Positions 18,819-28,122 are shown, numbered from the stretch's first letter. The stretch: 64,000 nucleotides of DNA from Enterobacter sp. JBIWA008 (GCF_019968765.1 NZ_CP074149.1:3534001-3598000), one strand, 5' to 3'. Notes: generated from the sequence alone by a model not told the origin. Translations and numbers: made by a program.

Positions 18819-18853
18819 TTCACCCCAGCCCTCTCCCACGGGGAGAGGGGAAA
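18819..18853. repeat. Dispersed GC-rich palindrome, copy 2 (trmJ 3' side)
   Basis: CACCCCAGCCCTCTCCC followed by ACG and GGGAGAGGGG: arms CCCTCTCCC (18829-18837) and GGGAGAGGG (18841-18849). It ends eight bases from the trmJ stop. It has the same core as copies 1 and 3. Confidence 0.75.
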
Positions 18854-18860
18854 ATCGACA

Positions 18861-19586
18861 CTATCCTTTATTTTTCTGCTCAATCGACGCCAGAATCCCG
18901 CGCAGGATGTTCAGCTCCTGGCTTTCCGGTCGCGCGCGGGTAAACATACGGCGCAGCTTGTTCATTACCTGGCCCGGGTGGCCTTCGCGGATAAAGCCGG
19001 TTGAGAGCAGCGTCTGCTCCAGGTGACCGTAGAAGCGCTCAAGATCGTCCACCAGCGGGTAGGTCGTTTCTTCTTTTGGTTCGACCGGTTTCTCCTGCGT
19101 CGCCAGCCACGCCATACGCACTTCGTAGGCGATAACCTGCACCGCCATCGCCAGATTCAGCGAGCTGTATTCCGGGTTCGCCGCGATGGCTACGTGATAG
19201 TGGCACTTCTGCAGCTCGTCGTTGGTGAGGCCAACGCGCTCGCGGCCAAATACCAGCGCAACCGGTGCCTGCTCCGCTTCTGAGACGCTTTTCAGGCCGC
19301 ATTCGCGCGGGTCCAGCATCGGCCACGGCAGCGTGCGGGAGCGCGCGCTCGTGCCGACAACGAGGCTGCAGCCGGCCAGCGCTTCGTCAAGGGTATCGAC
19401 GATCTGAGCGTTGCCGATCACGTCGCTGGCACCGGCCGCCAGGGCGATGGCCTGCGAGTCAGGTTTCACCAGCGGGTTAACCAGCCACAGGTTCGTTAAG
19501 CCCATGGTTTTCATAGCGCGGGCAACGGAGCCCATGTTGCCGGTGTGCGATGTTTCGACCAGCACGATTCGAATGTTTTGCAGCAT
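18861..19586 (-). CDS. trmJ: tRNA (cytidine/uridine-2'-O-)-methyltransferase TrmJ
   Basis: SPOUT-class methyltransferase (241 residues) that methylates the 2'-O of nucleotide 32 in several tRNAs using S-adenosylmethionine. Conserved segments visible are the N-terminal [21 protein letters not shown], then [15 protein letters not shown], and [17 protein letters not shown], which builds the SAM-binding knot. The C-terminal helical extension is typical. It is divergent from suhB and separated from the isc promoter by a palindromic repeat. Confidence 0.95.
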   Translation of the reverse strand: MLQNIRIVLVETSHTGNMGSVARAMKTMGLTNLWLVNPLVKPDSQAIALAAGASDVIGNAQIVDTLDEALAGCSLVVGTSARSRTLPWPMLDPRECGLKSVSEAEQAPVALVFGRERVGLTNDELQKCHYHVAIAANPEYSSLNLAMAVQVIAYEVRMAWLATQEKPVEPKEETTYPLVDDLERFYGHLEQTLLSTGFIREGHPGQVMNKLRRMFTRARPESQELNILRGILASIEQKNKG

Positions 19587-19717
19587 AATTTTTAATGTCT
19601 GAATTCAGCGTCTGAAGAATATTCCGGCATATTATCATAAACGGGAGACATAATCCGATCCCACTGCTATACTCTGCGCCGATTTTCCTGTTCTTTAACA
19701 TCCAGTGAGAGAGACCG

Positions 19718-20521
19718 ATGCATCCGATGCTGACCATCGCCGTGCGCGCAGCGCGCAAGGCGGGTAATGTAATTGCCAAACACTACGAAACGCCAGACTC
19801 CGTAGAAACCAGCCAGAAAGGCAGCAATGATTTCGTGACTAACGTCGATAAAGCCGCAGAAGCGATTATTATCGAAACGATCCGCAAATCTTACCCGCAG
19901 CACACCATCATCACCGAAGAAAGCGGTGAACATGAAGGTACCGATCAGGATGTTCAATGGGTTATCGATCCACTGGATGGCACCACCAACTTCGTCAAAC
20001 GTCTGCCACACTTCTCTGTGTCTATCGCAGTACGCATTAAAGGCCGTACTGAAGTTGCCGTTGTTTACGATCCAATGCGTAACGAACTGTTCACCGCAAC
20101 CCGCGGTCAGGGCGCACAGCTGAACGGCTACCGTCTGCGCTGCAGCAACGCGCGCGATCTGGACGGCACCATTCTGGCGACCGGTTTCCCGTTCAAGGCG
20201 AAACAGCACGCGACCACCTATATGAATATCCTGGGCAAACTGTTCACCGAATGCGCGGACTTCCGCCGCACCGGTTCTGCCGCGCTGGATCTGGCCTACG
20301 TGGCGACAGGCCGCGTTGACGGTTACTTCGAGCTGTCACTGAAGCCATGGGACTTTGCTGCGGGCGAGCTGATCGCACGTGAAGCAGGCGCCATCGTGTG
20401 TGATTTCACCGGCGGCCATAACTATATGTCTACCGGCAACATCGTTGCGGGTAACCCACGCGTTGTTAAAGCCATGCTGGCAAACATGCGTGATGAACTG
20501 AGCGATGCGCTGAAGCGTTAA
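19718..20521 (+). CDS. suhB: Inositol-1-monophosphatase / Nus factor SuhB
   Basis: Inositol monophosphatase fold protein of 267 residues. In E. coli it also serves as a subunit of the rRNA antitermination complex. The metal-binding motif is IDPLDGTTNF, with Asp84 and Asp87, and the second motif is GSAALDLAYVATGRVDGYFE. An upstream GAGAGAGA precedes MHPMLTIAVRAARKAGN. Copy 3 of the dispersed palindrome follows its stop directly. Confidence 0.97.
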   Translation: MHPMLTIAVRAARKAGNVIAKHYETPDSVETSQKGSNDFVTNVDKAAEAIIIETIRKSYPQHTIITEESGEHEGTDQDVQWVIDPLDGTTNFVKRLPHFSVSIAVRIKGRTEVAVVYDPMRNELFTATRGQGAQLNGYRLRCSNARDLDGTILATGFPFKAKQHATTYMNILGKLFTECADFRRTGSAALDLAYVATGRVDGYFELSLKPWDFAAGELIAREAGAIVCDFTGGHNYMSTGNIVAGNPRVVKAMLANMRDELSDALKR

Positions 20522-20562
20522 TCCCCTCAGCCCAGCCCTCTCCCCAAAGGGGAGAGGGTGTT
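20522..20562. repeat. Dispersed GC-rich palindrome, copy 3 (suhB / zevB-like junction)
   Basis: CCCCTCAGCCCAGCCCTCTC continues into a hairpin with 10-bp arms CCCTCTCCCC (20536-20545) and GGGGAGAGGG (20549-20558). It starts right after the suhB stop. Read leftward it encodes the C-terminal residues TLSPLGRGLG of the neighbouring transporter, so it lies inside that reading frame. Confidence 0.75.
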
Positions 20563-21519
20563 AGATGGCACCGCGCTCATCCACATCATCACCGTAGCCA
20601 CCAGCAGAATGACCCCACCCGCCAGCGCAAGCGTTGTCCACCCTACCTGTCGCCACAGCACCGGCGTTTTATTGCCGCTGAGTTTGACCGCCAGCTGACG
20701 GAAGCTGTGCACCAGCAGCGCTAAAGACGAAATGGTGAGAGACGTTCCTGCCGCCATCGCCAGCGCGGAAAGCATTCCCCAGCCAAACACGCCTATCACC
20801 TTGCTGAACAGCAGCACCATGATTGCCCCCGAACACGGGCGCATGCCCATCGAGAGAACAATCATCAGCCGCGCGCGCCAGTCGTCGCCGCTCTGCAATT
20901 GTTCCTGCGTGGGCAAATGCTGATGTCCGCAGCCGCAGCGTTCATCATGAACGTGGTGCGGCGTAAAGGTTTTGAATTTCGGCTTTTGCAGCAGCACGCG
21001 CAGCTTTTTCAGCGCCCGCCAGCAGAGGATCAGCCCCAGCACGCCAACCAGCGCGTAGCTTCCCTTCTCCAGCCAGAAGCTGCTCATGTGCAGCTGGCGT
21101 GCGGGAAGCTGTAACAGCGAAAGCACTATCACGACGAGCGCAATCGCCACGCAGCCCTGAAGCAGCGAGGAGGCCAGCGTCAGGCCGATACTCGATTTCA
21201 GCTTCGACGGATGTGTGGCGAGCCAGGTTGTGATGACAATTTTGCCGTGCCCCGGCCCCAGCGCGTGCAGAACGCCATAGATAAAGCTGAACGCCAGCAG
21301 GGAACCGCCCGCTTTGGTCGGGTTCTCAGCCACCGCCTTTAGCAGACCGCTCATCTGCTGGTTGACCTCACGCTGCCAGACGATGCTTTTCATCATGACC
21401 TGCGGCCAGGCCTGCCATAGCCAGACCGAACCGCAAACGGCGAACAGCAAAAAGAGCGCAAGCGGCCAGAGGTGAAGCCAGCGGCGCGGTTTCCGGACCG
21501 GAGAAGAGATCACTGACAT
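20527..21519 (-). CDS. NicO-family metal transporter, ZevB-like
   Basis: Inner-membrane protein of 330 residues with about six to seven membrane segments in the nickel/cobalt transporter (NicO/RcnA) superfamily. The signature segment is GVLHALGPGHGKIV. A metal-rich cytoplasmic loop (HHVHDERCGCGHQH) and the downstream MGMRPCSGAIMVLLF are also typical. Its 5' end overlaps the preceding DUF1007 gene by 10 bases. The pair resembles ZevA/ZevB, described as a zinc importer in Haemophilus influenzae; nickel or cobalt transport is the alternative. In E. coli K-12 this site holds yfhR instead. The last residues are encoded by the dispersed palindrome at 20522-20562. Confidence 0.82.
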   Translation of the reverse strand: MSVISSPVRKPRRWLHLWPLALFLLFAVCGSVWLWQAWPQVMMKSIVWQREVNQQMSGLLKAVAENPTKAGGSLLAFSFIYGVLHALGPGHGKIVITTWLATHPSKLKSSIGLTLASSLLQGCVAIALVVIVLSLLQLPARQLHMSSFWLEKGSYALVGVLGLILCWRALKKLRVLLQKPKFKTFTPHHVHDERCGCGHQHLPTQEQLQSGDDWRARLMIVLSMGMRPCSGAIMVLLFSKVIGVFGWGMLSALAMAAGTSLTISSLALLVHSFRQLAVKLSGNKTPVLWRQVGWTTLALAGGVILLVATVMMWMSAVPSNTLSPLGRGLG

Positions 21520-22148
21520 TGTAACGTCACCTCCTGCGCGAACTGTTTACCCAACTCCATATCCTCAGGCGGTGCATCTTCCTTGTCGAGAGAGACCGCA
21601 AAGTTCAGCGTCTCCTCGCTGGGTTTCGGGGTGTGCACGCCAATTTTGCAGCTTTTTTGCAGGGCGTCCGGCAGCCGTACGTCGCTGTCTTTGTCATAGC
21701 GCATGTCGACATAGTAGGTAGGGTCAAAGGTGGAAAAACGGTACGTTTGCCCCGCCAGCGGCTGCGGATGCGCCAGAGGAAGCACGAACGTCAGCACCGC
21801 CTGGTGCCCGTCACGCGTCATACCGTATTCCGTGGGTCGGTTCAGAAATTTGACCTTTTGCCCGTTGTGCCAGAACTCCGTGAAGTAGTGCTGGCCGAGC
21901 ACGTTGGCCATCACTTCCGCCGCCAGCTCTTTCCAGATTTCATCGCCGGGCTTCGCGTTTCCCGCATCGTAGAGCAGATCGGCCGAGGTGATTTCATCCA
22001 TCGTCCAGCGCATCTTCAGGCCGCTCAGCTGCGTGCCGTCGGTGACCAGCTCGGTTTGAAGGTCAATAAAACTGTGAGGATGTGCGCTGGCGGTGAAGCT
22101 GATAACCGCCAAAAATAACGCCATCGCACTTTGTTTAACTGTTTGCAT
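21510..22148 (-). CDS. Periplasmic DUF1007 protein, ZevA-like
   Basis: Exported protein of 212 residues. The signal peptide MQTVKQSAMALFLAVISFTASA is followed by a mature N-terminus HPHSF, whose two histidines are a likely metal site. The DUF1007 body contains MRWTMDEITSADLLYD. ATG at 22148 was chosen over an adjacent in-frame TTG. It is the first gene of a two-gene operon with the NicO-like permease. By analogy with H. influenzae ZevA it probably binds metal in the periplasm and hands it to the permease. I saw no clear Zur box upstream by eye. Confidence 0.8.
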   Translation of the reverse strand: MQTVKQSAMALFLAVISFTASAHPHSFIDLQTELVTDGTQLSGLKMRWTMDEITSADLLYDAGNAKPGDEIWKELAAEVMANVLGQHYFTEFWHNGQKVKFLNRPTEYGMTRDGHQAVLTFVLPLAHPQPLAGQTYRFSTFDPTYYVDMRYDKDSDVRLPDALQKSCKIGVHTPKPSEETLNFAVSLDKEDAPPEDMELGKQFAQEVTLQCQ

Positions 22149-22273
22149 CAATTCCTCACGTCAAAAATTCTGTGATGTTCCCCAGCAATCCTGAGTGAAA
22201 GGCCTGCCGGCGCGCTTTTCAGCGCTCATCCTTTAGCTATTCTTATCAAACATTCACACTGGATACCCGACAG

Positions 22274-23551
22274 ATGATGACGACGCTTGAAATTCCATCT
22301 GTGCTTTCCAGTTCGCAGCGCCGCTGCCAGGTGCTTTTGATGCTTTACCTGCCCGATGCTGCCGTCACCGCACAGAGCATAATTGCTGCCAACGGGGTGG
22401 ACGACGCGATGGCACGGCAAGATATAGCCGAGACGCGCGATGAAATCCAGCGCTATCACCGGCTGGACATCGTCACGCACCACGACGGCAGCTACCGAAT
22501 TGAAGGCTCAGCCCTGAATCAGCGTTTATGCCTGCTGCACTGGCTGCGTCGGGCGCTGCGGCTTTGCCCACAGTTTGTCTCGCACCAGTTTACCCCCGCA
22601 TTAAAAACCGCGCTTAAACAACACGGCATTGCGCGGCCGCTATACGACGATGCGAACCTGCGGGCGCTGATCGGCTTCTGCTCACGCAAGCTTCAGCGCC
22701 AGTTTGAATGCCGCGACGTCCAGTTTTTACAGCTTTATTTACAATACTGCCTTATTCAGCACCAGCTCGGGAATACGCCGCAGTTTTCTCACGTTCAGCG
22801 CAGCTGGACCCAGTCGAGAGGGGAGTATTTTACGGCCCAGGAGATCGTGCGTCACTGGAGACGGCGCGTGCCGCAGGGTGCGCACGGCGATGAACAGCTG
22901 TTTCTGGCGCTGCTGTTTATGATGCTCCGCACGCCCGATCCGGTGCTCGATAAACACCAGCAGGATCAGCGCTTGCGCCGGGCCATCGTGCGCATGGTCG
23001 CCCGTTTTCGCTCGCAGACCGGAATGAACTTCAGCGACGAGCAAGGGCTGACCGATCAGCTGTATATCCATCTTGCTCAGGCGCTGGACCGCTCGCTGTT
23101 TGAGATTGGCATCGACACTAGCCTGCCGGAGGAGATCCATCGTCTCTATCCCCGGCTGTTACGCACCACGAAGGAAGCGCTGTTTGAGCTGGAAACGGAA
23201 TTTGGGCTGCGTTTTTCTGATGAAGAAATGAGCCTTGTCGCGGTGATTTTCGGCGCCTGGCTGATGCAGGAGAGCGATCTGCACGAAAAACAGGTGATCC
23301 TGCTGACGGGAGACGATAAAGCCAGTGAGGATCTGATTGAACAGCAGCTTCGCGAGCTGACGCTGCTGCCGCTCAACATTCGCTATCTGACGCTGCAGGC
23401 TTTCCAGAAAGAGGGGGCGCCGCGCGAAGCCGCGCTGGTTATCACCCCCTACCCTACCGTCCTGCCGCTGTTCTCGCCGCCGCTGATTCATGCCGTTGAG
23501 ACATTGAACCCGCAGCAGCAAGAACATATTCGCGTCATGCTTGAATCATAG
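22274..23551 (+). CDS. csiE: Stationary-phase inducible protein CsiE
   Basis: Protein of 425 residues (E. coli 426) with an N-terminal helix-turn-helix-like region and two PTS-regulation-domain (PRD)-like regions. The C-terminal one includes FSDEEMSLVAVIFGAWLMQE. In E. coli it is induced in stationary phase under RpoS and cAMP-CRP; its molecular role is not established. There are two tandem ATGs; the first was used. The 3' end overlaps the convergent hcaT by six bases. Confidence 0.93.
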   Translation: MMTTLEIPSVLSSSQRRCQVLLMLYLPDAAVTAQSIIAANGVDDAMARQDIAETRDEIQRYHRLDIVTHHDGSYRIEGSALNQRLCLLHWLRRALRLCPQFVSHQFTPALKTALKQHGIARPLYDDANLRALIGFCSRKLQRQFECRDVQFLQLYLQYCLIQHQLGNTPQFSHVQRSWTQSRGEYFTAQEIVRHWRRRVPQGAHGDEQLFLALLFMMLRTPDPVLDKHQQDQRLRRAIVRMVARFRSQTGMNFSDEQGLTDQLYIHLAQALDRSLFEIGIDTSLPEEIHRLYPRLLRTTKEALFELETEFGLRFSDEEMSLVAVIFGAWLMQESDLHEKQVILLTGDDKASEDLIEQQLRELTLLPLNIRYLTLQAFQKEGAPREAALVITPYPTVLPLFSPPLIHAVETLNPQQQEHIRVMLES

Positions 23552-24691
23552 CGACGCGCGAGCGGCCACTTTAGGGCGAACAACGATTGCGGGTAAGGCG
23601 ACCAGCGCCATCACCCAAAAGACGCCATGCCCCAGGTGCTGGTAGAGGAACCCCGCAAAGACCGTCATGATCGCAATACTGCCCCCCATCGCAACCGCCG
23701 AATAGACGGCCTGCAGACGAATAACATCTCCACCCTCGCGCGCAGCGATATAGCGCATCGCCGCCAGATGACATACGGTAAAGGTGCCGCAGTGAAGGAT
23801 TTGCGCCACTATCAGCCATGGCAGATCGGTCGTCCAGCCCATAATGCCCCAGCGCGCCACGCCGCACACGGCGGAAAGCAGCAGCAGGTCTCGCGCGCCA
23901 AAGCGACGGAACAGCTTCTTGCTCAGGGCGAAAATAATGACTTCGGCCACCACGCCCAGCGACCACAGATAGCCCACTGCGGAAGCAGAGTATCCCGCCC
24001 CCTGCCAGTAGATGGCGCTGAAGCCATAGTACGCCGCATGCGCCCCCTGAAGCAGACAAACACACGCCAGAAAACGCCAGCTCTGGGCCACCAGGCTGCG
24101 CCAGGCGGGCCAGCCGGCGCTCTCCTGATGGCGGCTTTCCCCCTGCGGCATCACCGACGGACGCAGCAGCATGCCCAGCAGCATAGAGGCAATACCGATA
24201 CTCAGCAGGGCGAGAATGGCGCGGTAATCGTAAAGGCTGACCAGTTTGCCCACCAGCGCAGAGCCGATCACAAAGGCAATTGAGCCCCACAGGCGCACGC
24301 GGCCGTAGTCCATGGTGATCTGCTTTTGCCAGGTGTTCGCCAGGGCATCCGTCAGCGGTACCAGCGGTGAGAAGAACAGATTAAAGCCGACCATCACCAC
24401 CATCAGCCAGGCAAACTGGTGGCTGACCCAGAAGCAGGCAACAAAGACCAGCGTCAGCAGAGCAAGAATGCGCACGGCCCTAATCAGCAAGGAGGGATCG
24501 CTGACGCGCGGGGCAATCAGCAGGCTACCGAGGAAACGCGCCACCAGCCCGGCCCCCAGCAGGACACCGATGGTCTCGGGCGACAGGCCGATACCCTTGA
24601 GCCAGACGCTCCAGAAGGGCAGAAAAATACCGTAGCTAAAGAAATAGGTGAAATAGCTGAGCGCCAGCCAGCGCGTGGAATGCAAGACCAT
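23546..24691 (-). CDS. hcaT: MFS transporter HcaT (putative 3-phenylpropionate permease)
   Basis: Major facilitator protein (381 residues, about 12 membrane segments) close to E. coli HcaT, which is predicted to import 3-phenylpropionate. The start MVLHSTRWLALSYFTYFFSYGIF matches the E. coli N-terminus; an in-frame start 54 bases upstream would add 18 residues not in the family. In E. coli hcaT precedes hcaR and the dioxygenase operon hcaEFCBD, but here the next gene is yphA. The transporter therefore stands alone, and its substrate in this organism is uncertain. Confidence 0.92.
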   Translation of the reverse strand: MVLHSTRWLALSYFTYFFSYGIFLPFWSVWLKGIGLSPETIGVLLGAGLVARFLGSLLIAPRVSDPSLLIRAVRILALLTLVFVACFWVSHQFAWLMVVMVGFNLFFSPLVPLTDALANTWQKQITMDYGRVRLWGSIAFVIGSALVGKLVSLYDYRAILALLSIGIASMLLGMLLRPSVMPQGESRHQESAGWPAWRSLVAQSWRFLACVCLLQGAHAAYYGFSAIYWQGAGYSASAVGYLWSLGVVAEVIIFALSKKLFRRFGARDLLLLSAVCGVARWGIMGWTTDLPWLIVAQILHCGTFTVCHLAAMRYIAAREGGDVIRLQAVYSAVAMGGSIAIMTVFAGFLYQHLGHGVFWVMALVALPAIVVRPKVAARASL

Positions 24692-24864
24692 GAATCCCTC
24701 CCGAAATCGAGGCCATAGTCTGGCGAGAATATAAAAATTAAGCAAGTCGATAGCCTGCTATAAATTAACGAAAAATTAACATATTGTGCAGTCGTCTGGC
24801 TTATGGCAGGGAATGAAAATATGTATTACGTTTAAATTACTCCACTTGCAGAGGTTTTTCTGCC

Positions 24865-25287
24865 ATGAACTCACTACGTTATTTCGATTTCGGTCAGTCA
24901 CGTCACCTGCTGCTGCTGATTGGCCGCATCGCGCTTGTCGTGCTGTTTATTATCTTTGGTTATCCAAAACTGACGGGGTTTAGCGGCACCGTGCAATATA
25001 TGACCTCGCTGGGTACGCCGATGCCCATGCTGGCGGCTATTATTGCGGTGGTGATGGAAGTGCCTGCCGCCATCCTGATCGTGCTGGGCTTTTTCACCCG
25101 TCCTCTCGCGGTACTGTTTGTATTCTATACGCTGGGCACGGCGATTATCGGTCACCATTACTGGGATATGACCGGTGATGCGGTCGTGCCGAACATGATT
25201 AATTTCTATAAGAACGTCAGTATTGCTGGCGCCTTTATTTTGCTGGCCATTGTTGGTCCGGGAGCCATTTCCCTCGACCGGCGTTAA
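24865..25287 (+). CDS. yphA: DoxX-family inner membrane protein YphA
   Basis: Membrane protein of 140 residues with four hydrophobic segments, the same length as E. coli YphA and highly similar throughout (for example [22 protein letters not shown] and [10 protein letters not shown]). DoxX-like proteins are linked to redox or thiol stress in other organisms, but YphA itself has no assigned function. It is divergent from hcaT and followed by a bidirectional terminator shared with glyA. The E. coli neighbours yphB to yphH are absent. Confidence 0.93.
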   Translation: MNSLRYFDFGQSRHLLLLIGRIALVVLFIIFGYPKLTGFSGTVQYMTSLGTPMPMLAAIIAVVMEVPAAILIVLGFFTRPLAVLFVFYTLGTAIIGHHYWDMTGDAVVPNMINFYKNVSIAGAFILLAIVGPGAISLDRR

Positions 25288-25292
25288 GCCAT

Positions 25293-25323
25293 AAAAAAAG
25301 GCCGCAAGCGCGGCCTTTTTTAT
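25293..25323. terminator. Bidirectional terminator between yphA and glyA
   Basis: AAAAAAAGGCCGC-AA-GCGCGGCCTTTTTT: a GC stem flanked by A-run and T-run, so it can end transcription of both convergent genes. Confidence 0.9.
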
Positions 25324-25341
25324 TTCTGCAAAGCAGAGGAA

Positions 25342-26595
25342 TTATGCGTATACCGGGAAGCGTGCGCAGATATCCAGAACTTTACCTTTGACGCGCTCGA
25401 TAACCGCTTCGTCATTGATGTTGTCCAGAACGTCACACATCCAGCCAGCCAGCTCTTTCACTTCCGCTTCTTTGAAGCCGCGGCGAGTCACGGCCGGAGA
25501 ACCGATACGGATACCGGACGTCACGAACGGGCTCTTCGGATCGTTTGGAACGCTGTTTTTGTTCACGGTGATGTTGGCACGGCCCAGGGCTGCGTCAGCT
25601 TCTTTACCGGTCAGGTTCTTATCAACCAGATCCAGCAGGAACAGGTGGTTTTCAGTACCGCCGGAGACCACTTTGTAGCCACGGTTCAGGAACACTTCCA
25701 CCATCGCTTTGGCGTTCTTAGCAACCTGCTGCTGATAAACCTTGAACTCAGGCTCCATCGCTTCTTTCAGCGCGACCGCTTTAGCCGCGATAACGTGCAT
25801 CAGCGGGCCGCCCTGCGCGCTTGGGAATACGGCGGAGTTCAGTTTTTTGTACAGCTCTTCGTCACCGCCTTTCGCCAGGATCAGGCCACCGCGTGGACCC
25901 GCCAGGGTTTTGTGGGTGGTGGTGGTCACAACGTGAGCGTGTGGAACCGGGTTCGGGTAAACGCCAGCGGCAATCAGGCCCGCAACGTGCGCCATGTCGA
26001 CGAACAGGTAAGCACCGATGCTGTCTGCGATTTCACGCATTTTTGCCCAGTCAACGATACCGGAGTAAGCAGAGAAGCCACCGATGATCATCTTCGGCTT
26101 GTGCTCTTTAGCCTGCTTAGCCATATCTTCGTAGTCAATTTTACCGGACTCATCAATACCGTAAGGGATGATGTTGTACAGTTTGCCGGAGAAGTTAACC
26201 GGGGAGCCGTGAGTCAGGTGGCCGCCCTGCGCCAGGTTCATACCCAGAACGGTATCGCCCGGCTGCAGCAGCGCGGTGTAGACCGCGAAGTTAGCCTGAG
26301 AGCCAGAGTGCGGCTGCACGTTTGCGTAGTCAGCGCCAAAAAGTTCTTTCGCACGGTCGATAGCCAGCTGCTCAACGATATCAACGTACTCGCAACCGCC
26401 GTAATAGCGCTTGCCCGGATAACCTTCAGCGTATTTGTTGGTCAGCTGAGAACCCTGCGCCTGCATAACGCGCGGGCTGGTGTAGTTTTCGGAGGCGATC
26501 AGTTCGATGTGCTCTTCCTGACGTACTTTTTCCTGCTCCATAGCCTGCCACAGTTCGGCATCATAATCGGCAATGTTCATTTCACGCTTTAACAT
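25342..26595 (-). CDS. glyA: Serine hydroxymethyltransferase
   Basis: PLP enzyme (417 residues) that interconverts serine and glycine while forming 5,10-methylene-tetrahydrofolate, the main source of one-carbon units. The PLP lysine lies in [15 protein letters not shown]. The start [16 protein letters not shown] equals the E. coli start; a further in-frame ATG six bases upstream is less likely. Upstream at 26713-26728 is a perfect PurR box, which fits repression of glyA by PurR. It is divergent from hmp. Confidence 0.98.
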   Translation of the reverse strand: MLKREMNIADYDAELWQAMEQEKVRQEEHIELIASENYTSPRVMQAQGSQLTNKYAEGYPGKRYYGGCEYVDIVEQLAIDRAKELFGADYANVQPHSGSQANFAVYTALLQPGDTVLGMNLAQGGHLTHGSPVNFSGKLYNIIPYGIDESGKIDYEDMAKQAKEHKPKMIIGGFSAYSGIVDWAKMREIADSIGAYLFVDMAHVAGLIAAGVYPNPVPHAHVVTTTTHKTLAGPRGGLILAKGGDEELYKKLNSAVFPSAQGGPLMHVIAAKAVALKEAMEPEFKVYQQQVAKNAKAMVEVFLNRGYKVVSGGTENHLFLLDLVDKNLTGKEADAALGRANITVNKNSVPNDPKSPFVTSGIRIGSPAVTRRGFKEAEVKELAGWMCDVLDNINDEAVIERVKGKVLDICARFPVYA

Positions 26596-26712
26596 CCGCA
26601 TCTCCTGACTCAGCTAACAAGTAAATTTTGGCCTGAAAAGGCAGTCCTGTTGGACGACGGGCAACAGTATAACTGATTAGTTCTGTGATAACAGGTCTTG
26701 ACAAACGATTTT

Positions 26713-26728
26713 ACGCAAACGTTTTCCT
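26713..26728 (-). promoter_or_regulatory. PurR operator of glyA
   Basis: ACGCAAACGTTTTCCT agrees with the PurR consensus ANGCAANCGNTTNCNT at every defined position. It lies 118 bases before the glyA start, in the 304-base glyA/hmp gap. PurR with a purine base as corepressor represses glyA in E. coli. The remainder of the gap holds the hmp NsrR site and no further gene. Confidence 0.8.
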
Positions 26729-26850
26729 GCGCGCCACGCAAGGGTTTGAGGAATAAAGCTCTCGCCCTTTCCAGCGGATTTCTTTTCAGGTTTGTGATGC
26801 ATATTTTTCATCTTGCAAAGAACCATTTACAACGCAGGGGTATTTTTTAT

Positions 26851-26873
26851 AAGATGCATTTAAAATACATCAT
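26851..26873 (+). promoter_or_regulatory. NsrR operator of hmp
   Basis: AAGATGCATTTAAAATACAT continuing into CAT is the paired AAGATGCATTT / reverse motif typical of NsrR, the nitric-oxide-sensing [Fe-S] repressor. It lies 27-49 bases before the hmp start and would occlude the promoter. The E. coli hmp site has nearly the same sequence. Confidence 0.8.
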
Positions 26874-26899
26874 TAAAGTCACATCAGAAGGATGCGCTC

Positions 26900-28090
26900 A
26901 TGCTCGACGCTCAAACCATCGCTACCGTTAAAGCCACCATCCCCCTGCTGGTGGAAACCGGCCCTAAACTCACCGCCCATTTCTACGATCGCATGTTCAC
27001 GCACAACCCGGAGCTCAAAGAAATTTTCAACATGAGCAACCAGCGTAACGGCGATCAGCGCGAAGCGCTTTTCAACGCCATCGCGGCCTACGCCAGCAAT
27101 ATTGAAAACCTGGCGGCACTGCTGCCCGCGGTGGAAAAAATCGCGCAGAAGCACACCAGCTTCCAGATCCAACCCGAGCAGTACAACATTGTGGGTGGCC
27201 ACCTGCTGGCAACGCTGGACGAGATGTTCAGCCCGGGCCAGGAGGTGCTGGACGCGTGGGGTAAAGCCTACGGCGTGCTGGCAAACGTGTTTATCAACCG
27301 CGAAGCGCAGATCTACAGCGAAAACGCCAGCAAGAACGGCGGCTGGGAAGGCACGCGCGCCTTCCGCATCGTTGAGAAAACCCCGCGCAGCGCGCTGATT
27401 ACCAGCTTTGAATTTGAGCCGGTGGACGGACAGCCGGTTGCCGATTACCAGCCGGGCCAGTATCTGGGCGTGTGGCTGAAGCCTGAAGGTTTCCCGCACC
27501 AGGAGATCCGCCAGTATTCTCTTACCCGCAAGCCAAACGGCAAAGGCTACCGCATTGCGGTGAAGCGTGAGAACGGCGGTCAAGTCTCCAACTGGCTACA
27601 TAACGAAGCTAGCGTGGGCGACGTGGTCCACCTGGCCGCGCCGGCGGGCGATTTCTTCATGGCGGTTGCAGCACACACCCCGGTTACGCTGATCTCTGCA
27701 GGCGTCGGCCAAACGCCAATGCTGGCGATGCTCGATACGCTGGCGAAAGCAAACCACGGTGCGCAGGTAAACTGGTTCCACGCTGCGGAAAACGGCGACG
27801 TGCACGCCTTTGCGGATGAAGTGAAAACGCTCGGGGCGTCCCTGCCGCGTTTCACCGCGCACACCTGGTATCGCCTGCCGACGGATGAAGACCGCGCGGC
27901 AGCACGGTTTGACAGCGAAGGTCTGATGAATTTAAGCCAGATGGAAGGTGCGTTTAGCGCGCCGGACATGCAGTTCTACCTCTGTGGGCCGGTGGCGTTT
28001 ATGCAGTATGCCGCAAAACAGCTGCTTGATCTGGGGGTGAACAAAGACAACATTCATTACGAATGCTTCGGGCCGCATAAGGTGCTGTAA
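26900..28090 (+). CDS. hmp: Flavohemoglobin / nitric oxide dioxygenase
   Basis: Converts NO to nitrate with NAD(P)H and O2 in the cytoplasm. The 396 residues comprise a globin domain (about 1-140) with proximal heme ligand His85 and distal Tyr29. Then come an FAD-binding domain with RQYSLTRKP and an NAD-binding domain with [13 protein letters not shown]. An upstream NsrR box indicates induction by NO. A terminator shared with glnB follows. Confidence 0.98.
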   Translation: MLDAQTIATVKATIPLLVETGPKLTAHFYDRMFTHNPELKEIFNMSNQRNGDQREALFNAIAAYASNIENLAALLPAVEKIAQKHTSFQIQPEQYNIVGGHLLATLDEMFSPGQEVLDAWGKAYGVLANVFINREAQIYSENASKNGGWEGTRAFRIVEKTPRSALITSFEFEPVDGQPVADYQPGQYLGVWLKPEGFPHQEIRQYSLTRKPNGKGYRIAVKRENGGQVSNWLHNEASVGDVVHLAAPAGDFFMAVAAHTPVTLISAGVGQTPMLAMLDTLAKANHGAQVNWFHAAENGDVHAFADEVKTLGASLPRFTAHTWYRLPTDEDRAAARFDSEGLMNLSQMEGAFSAPDMQFYLCGPVAFMQYAAKQLLDLGVNKDNIHYECFGPHKVL

Positions 28091-28092
28091 TG

Positions 28093-28122
28093 AAAAAGCC
28101 CCTCGTTCGAGGGGCTTTTTTT
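28093..28122. terminator. Bidirectional terminator between hmp and glnB
   Basis: GAAAAAGCCCCTCG-TT-CGAGGGGCTTTTTTT directly after the hmp stop, with A-run and T-run flanks. It serves hmp strongly and, on the other strand, glnB at a distance of about 50 bases. Confidence 0.88.

Noticed and set aside
22226..22483. 85-codon minus-strand frame at the start of csiE
   Set aside because: It overlaps the start of csiE antisense and lacks similarity or a ribosome-binding site; taken as chance.
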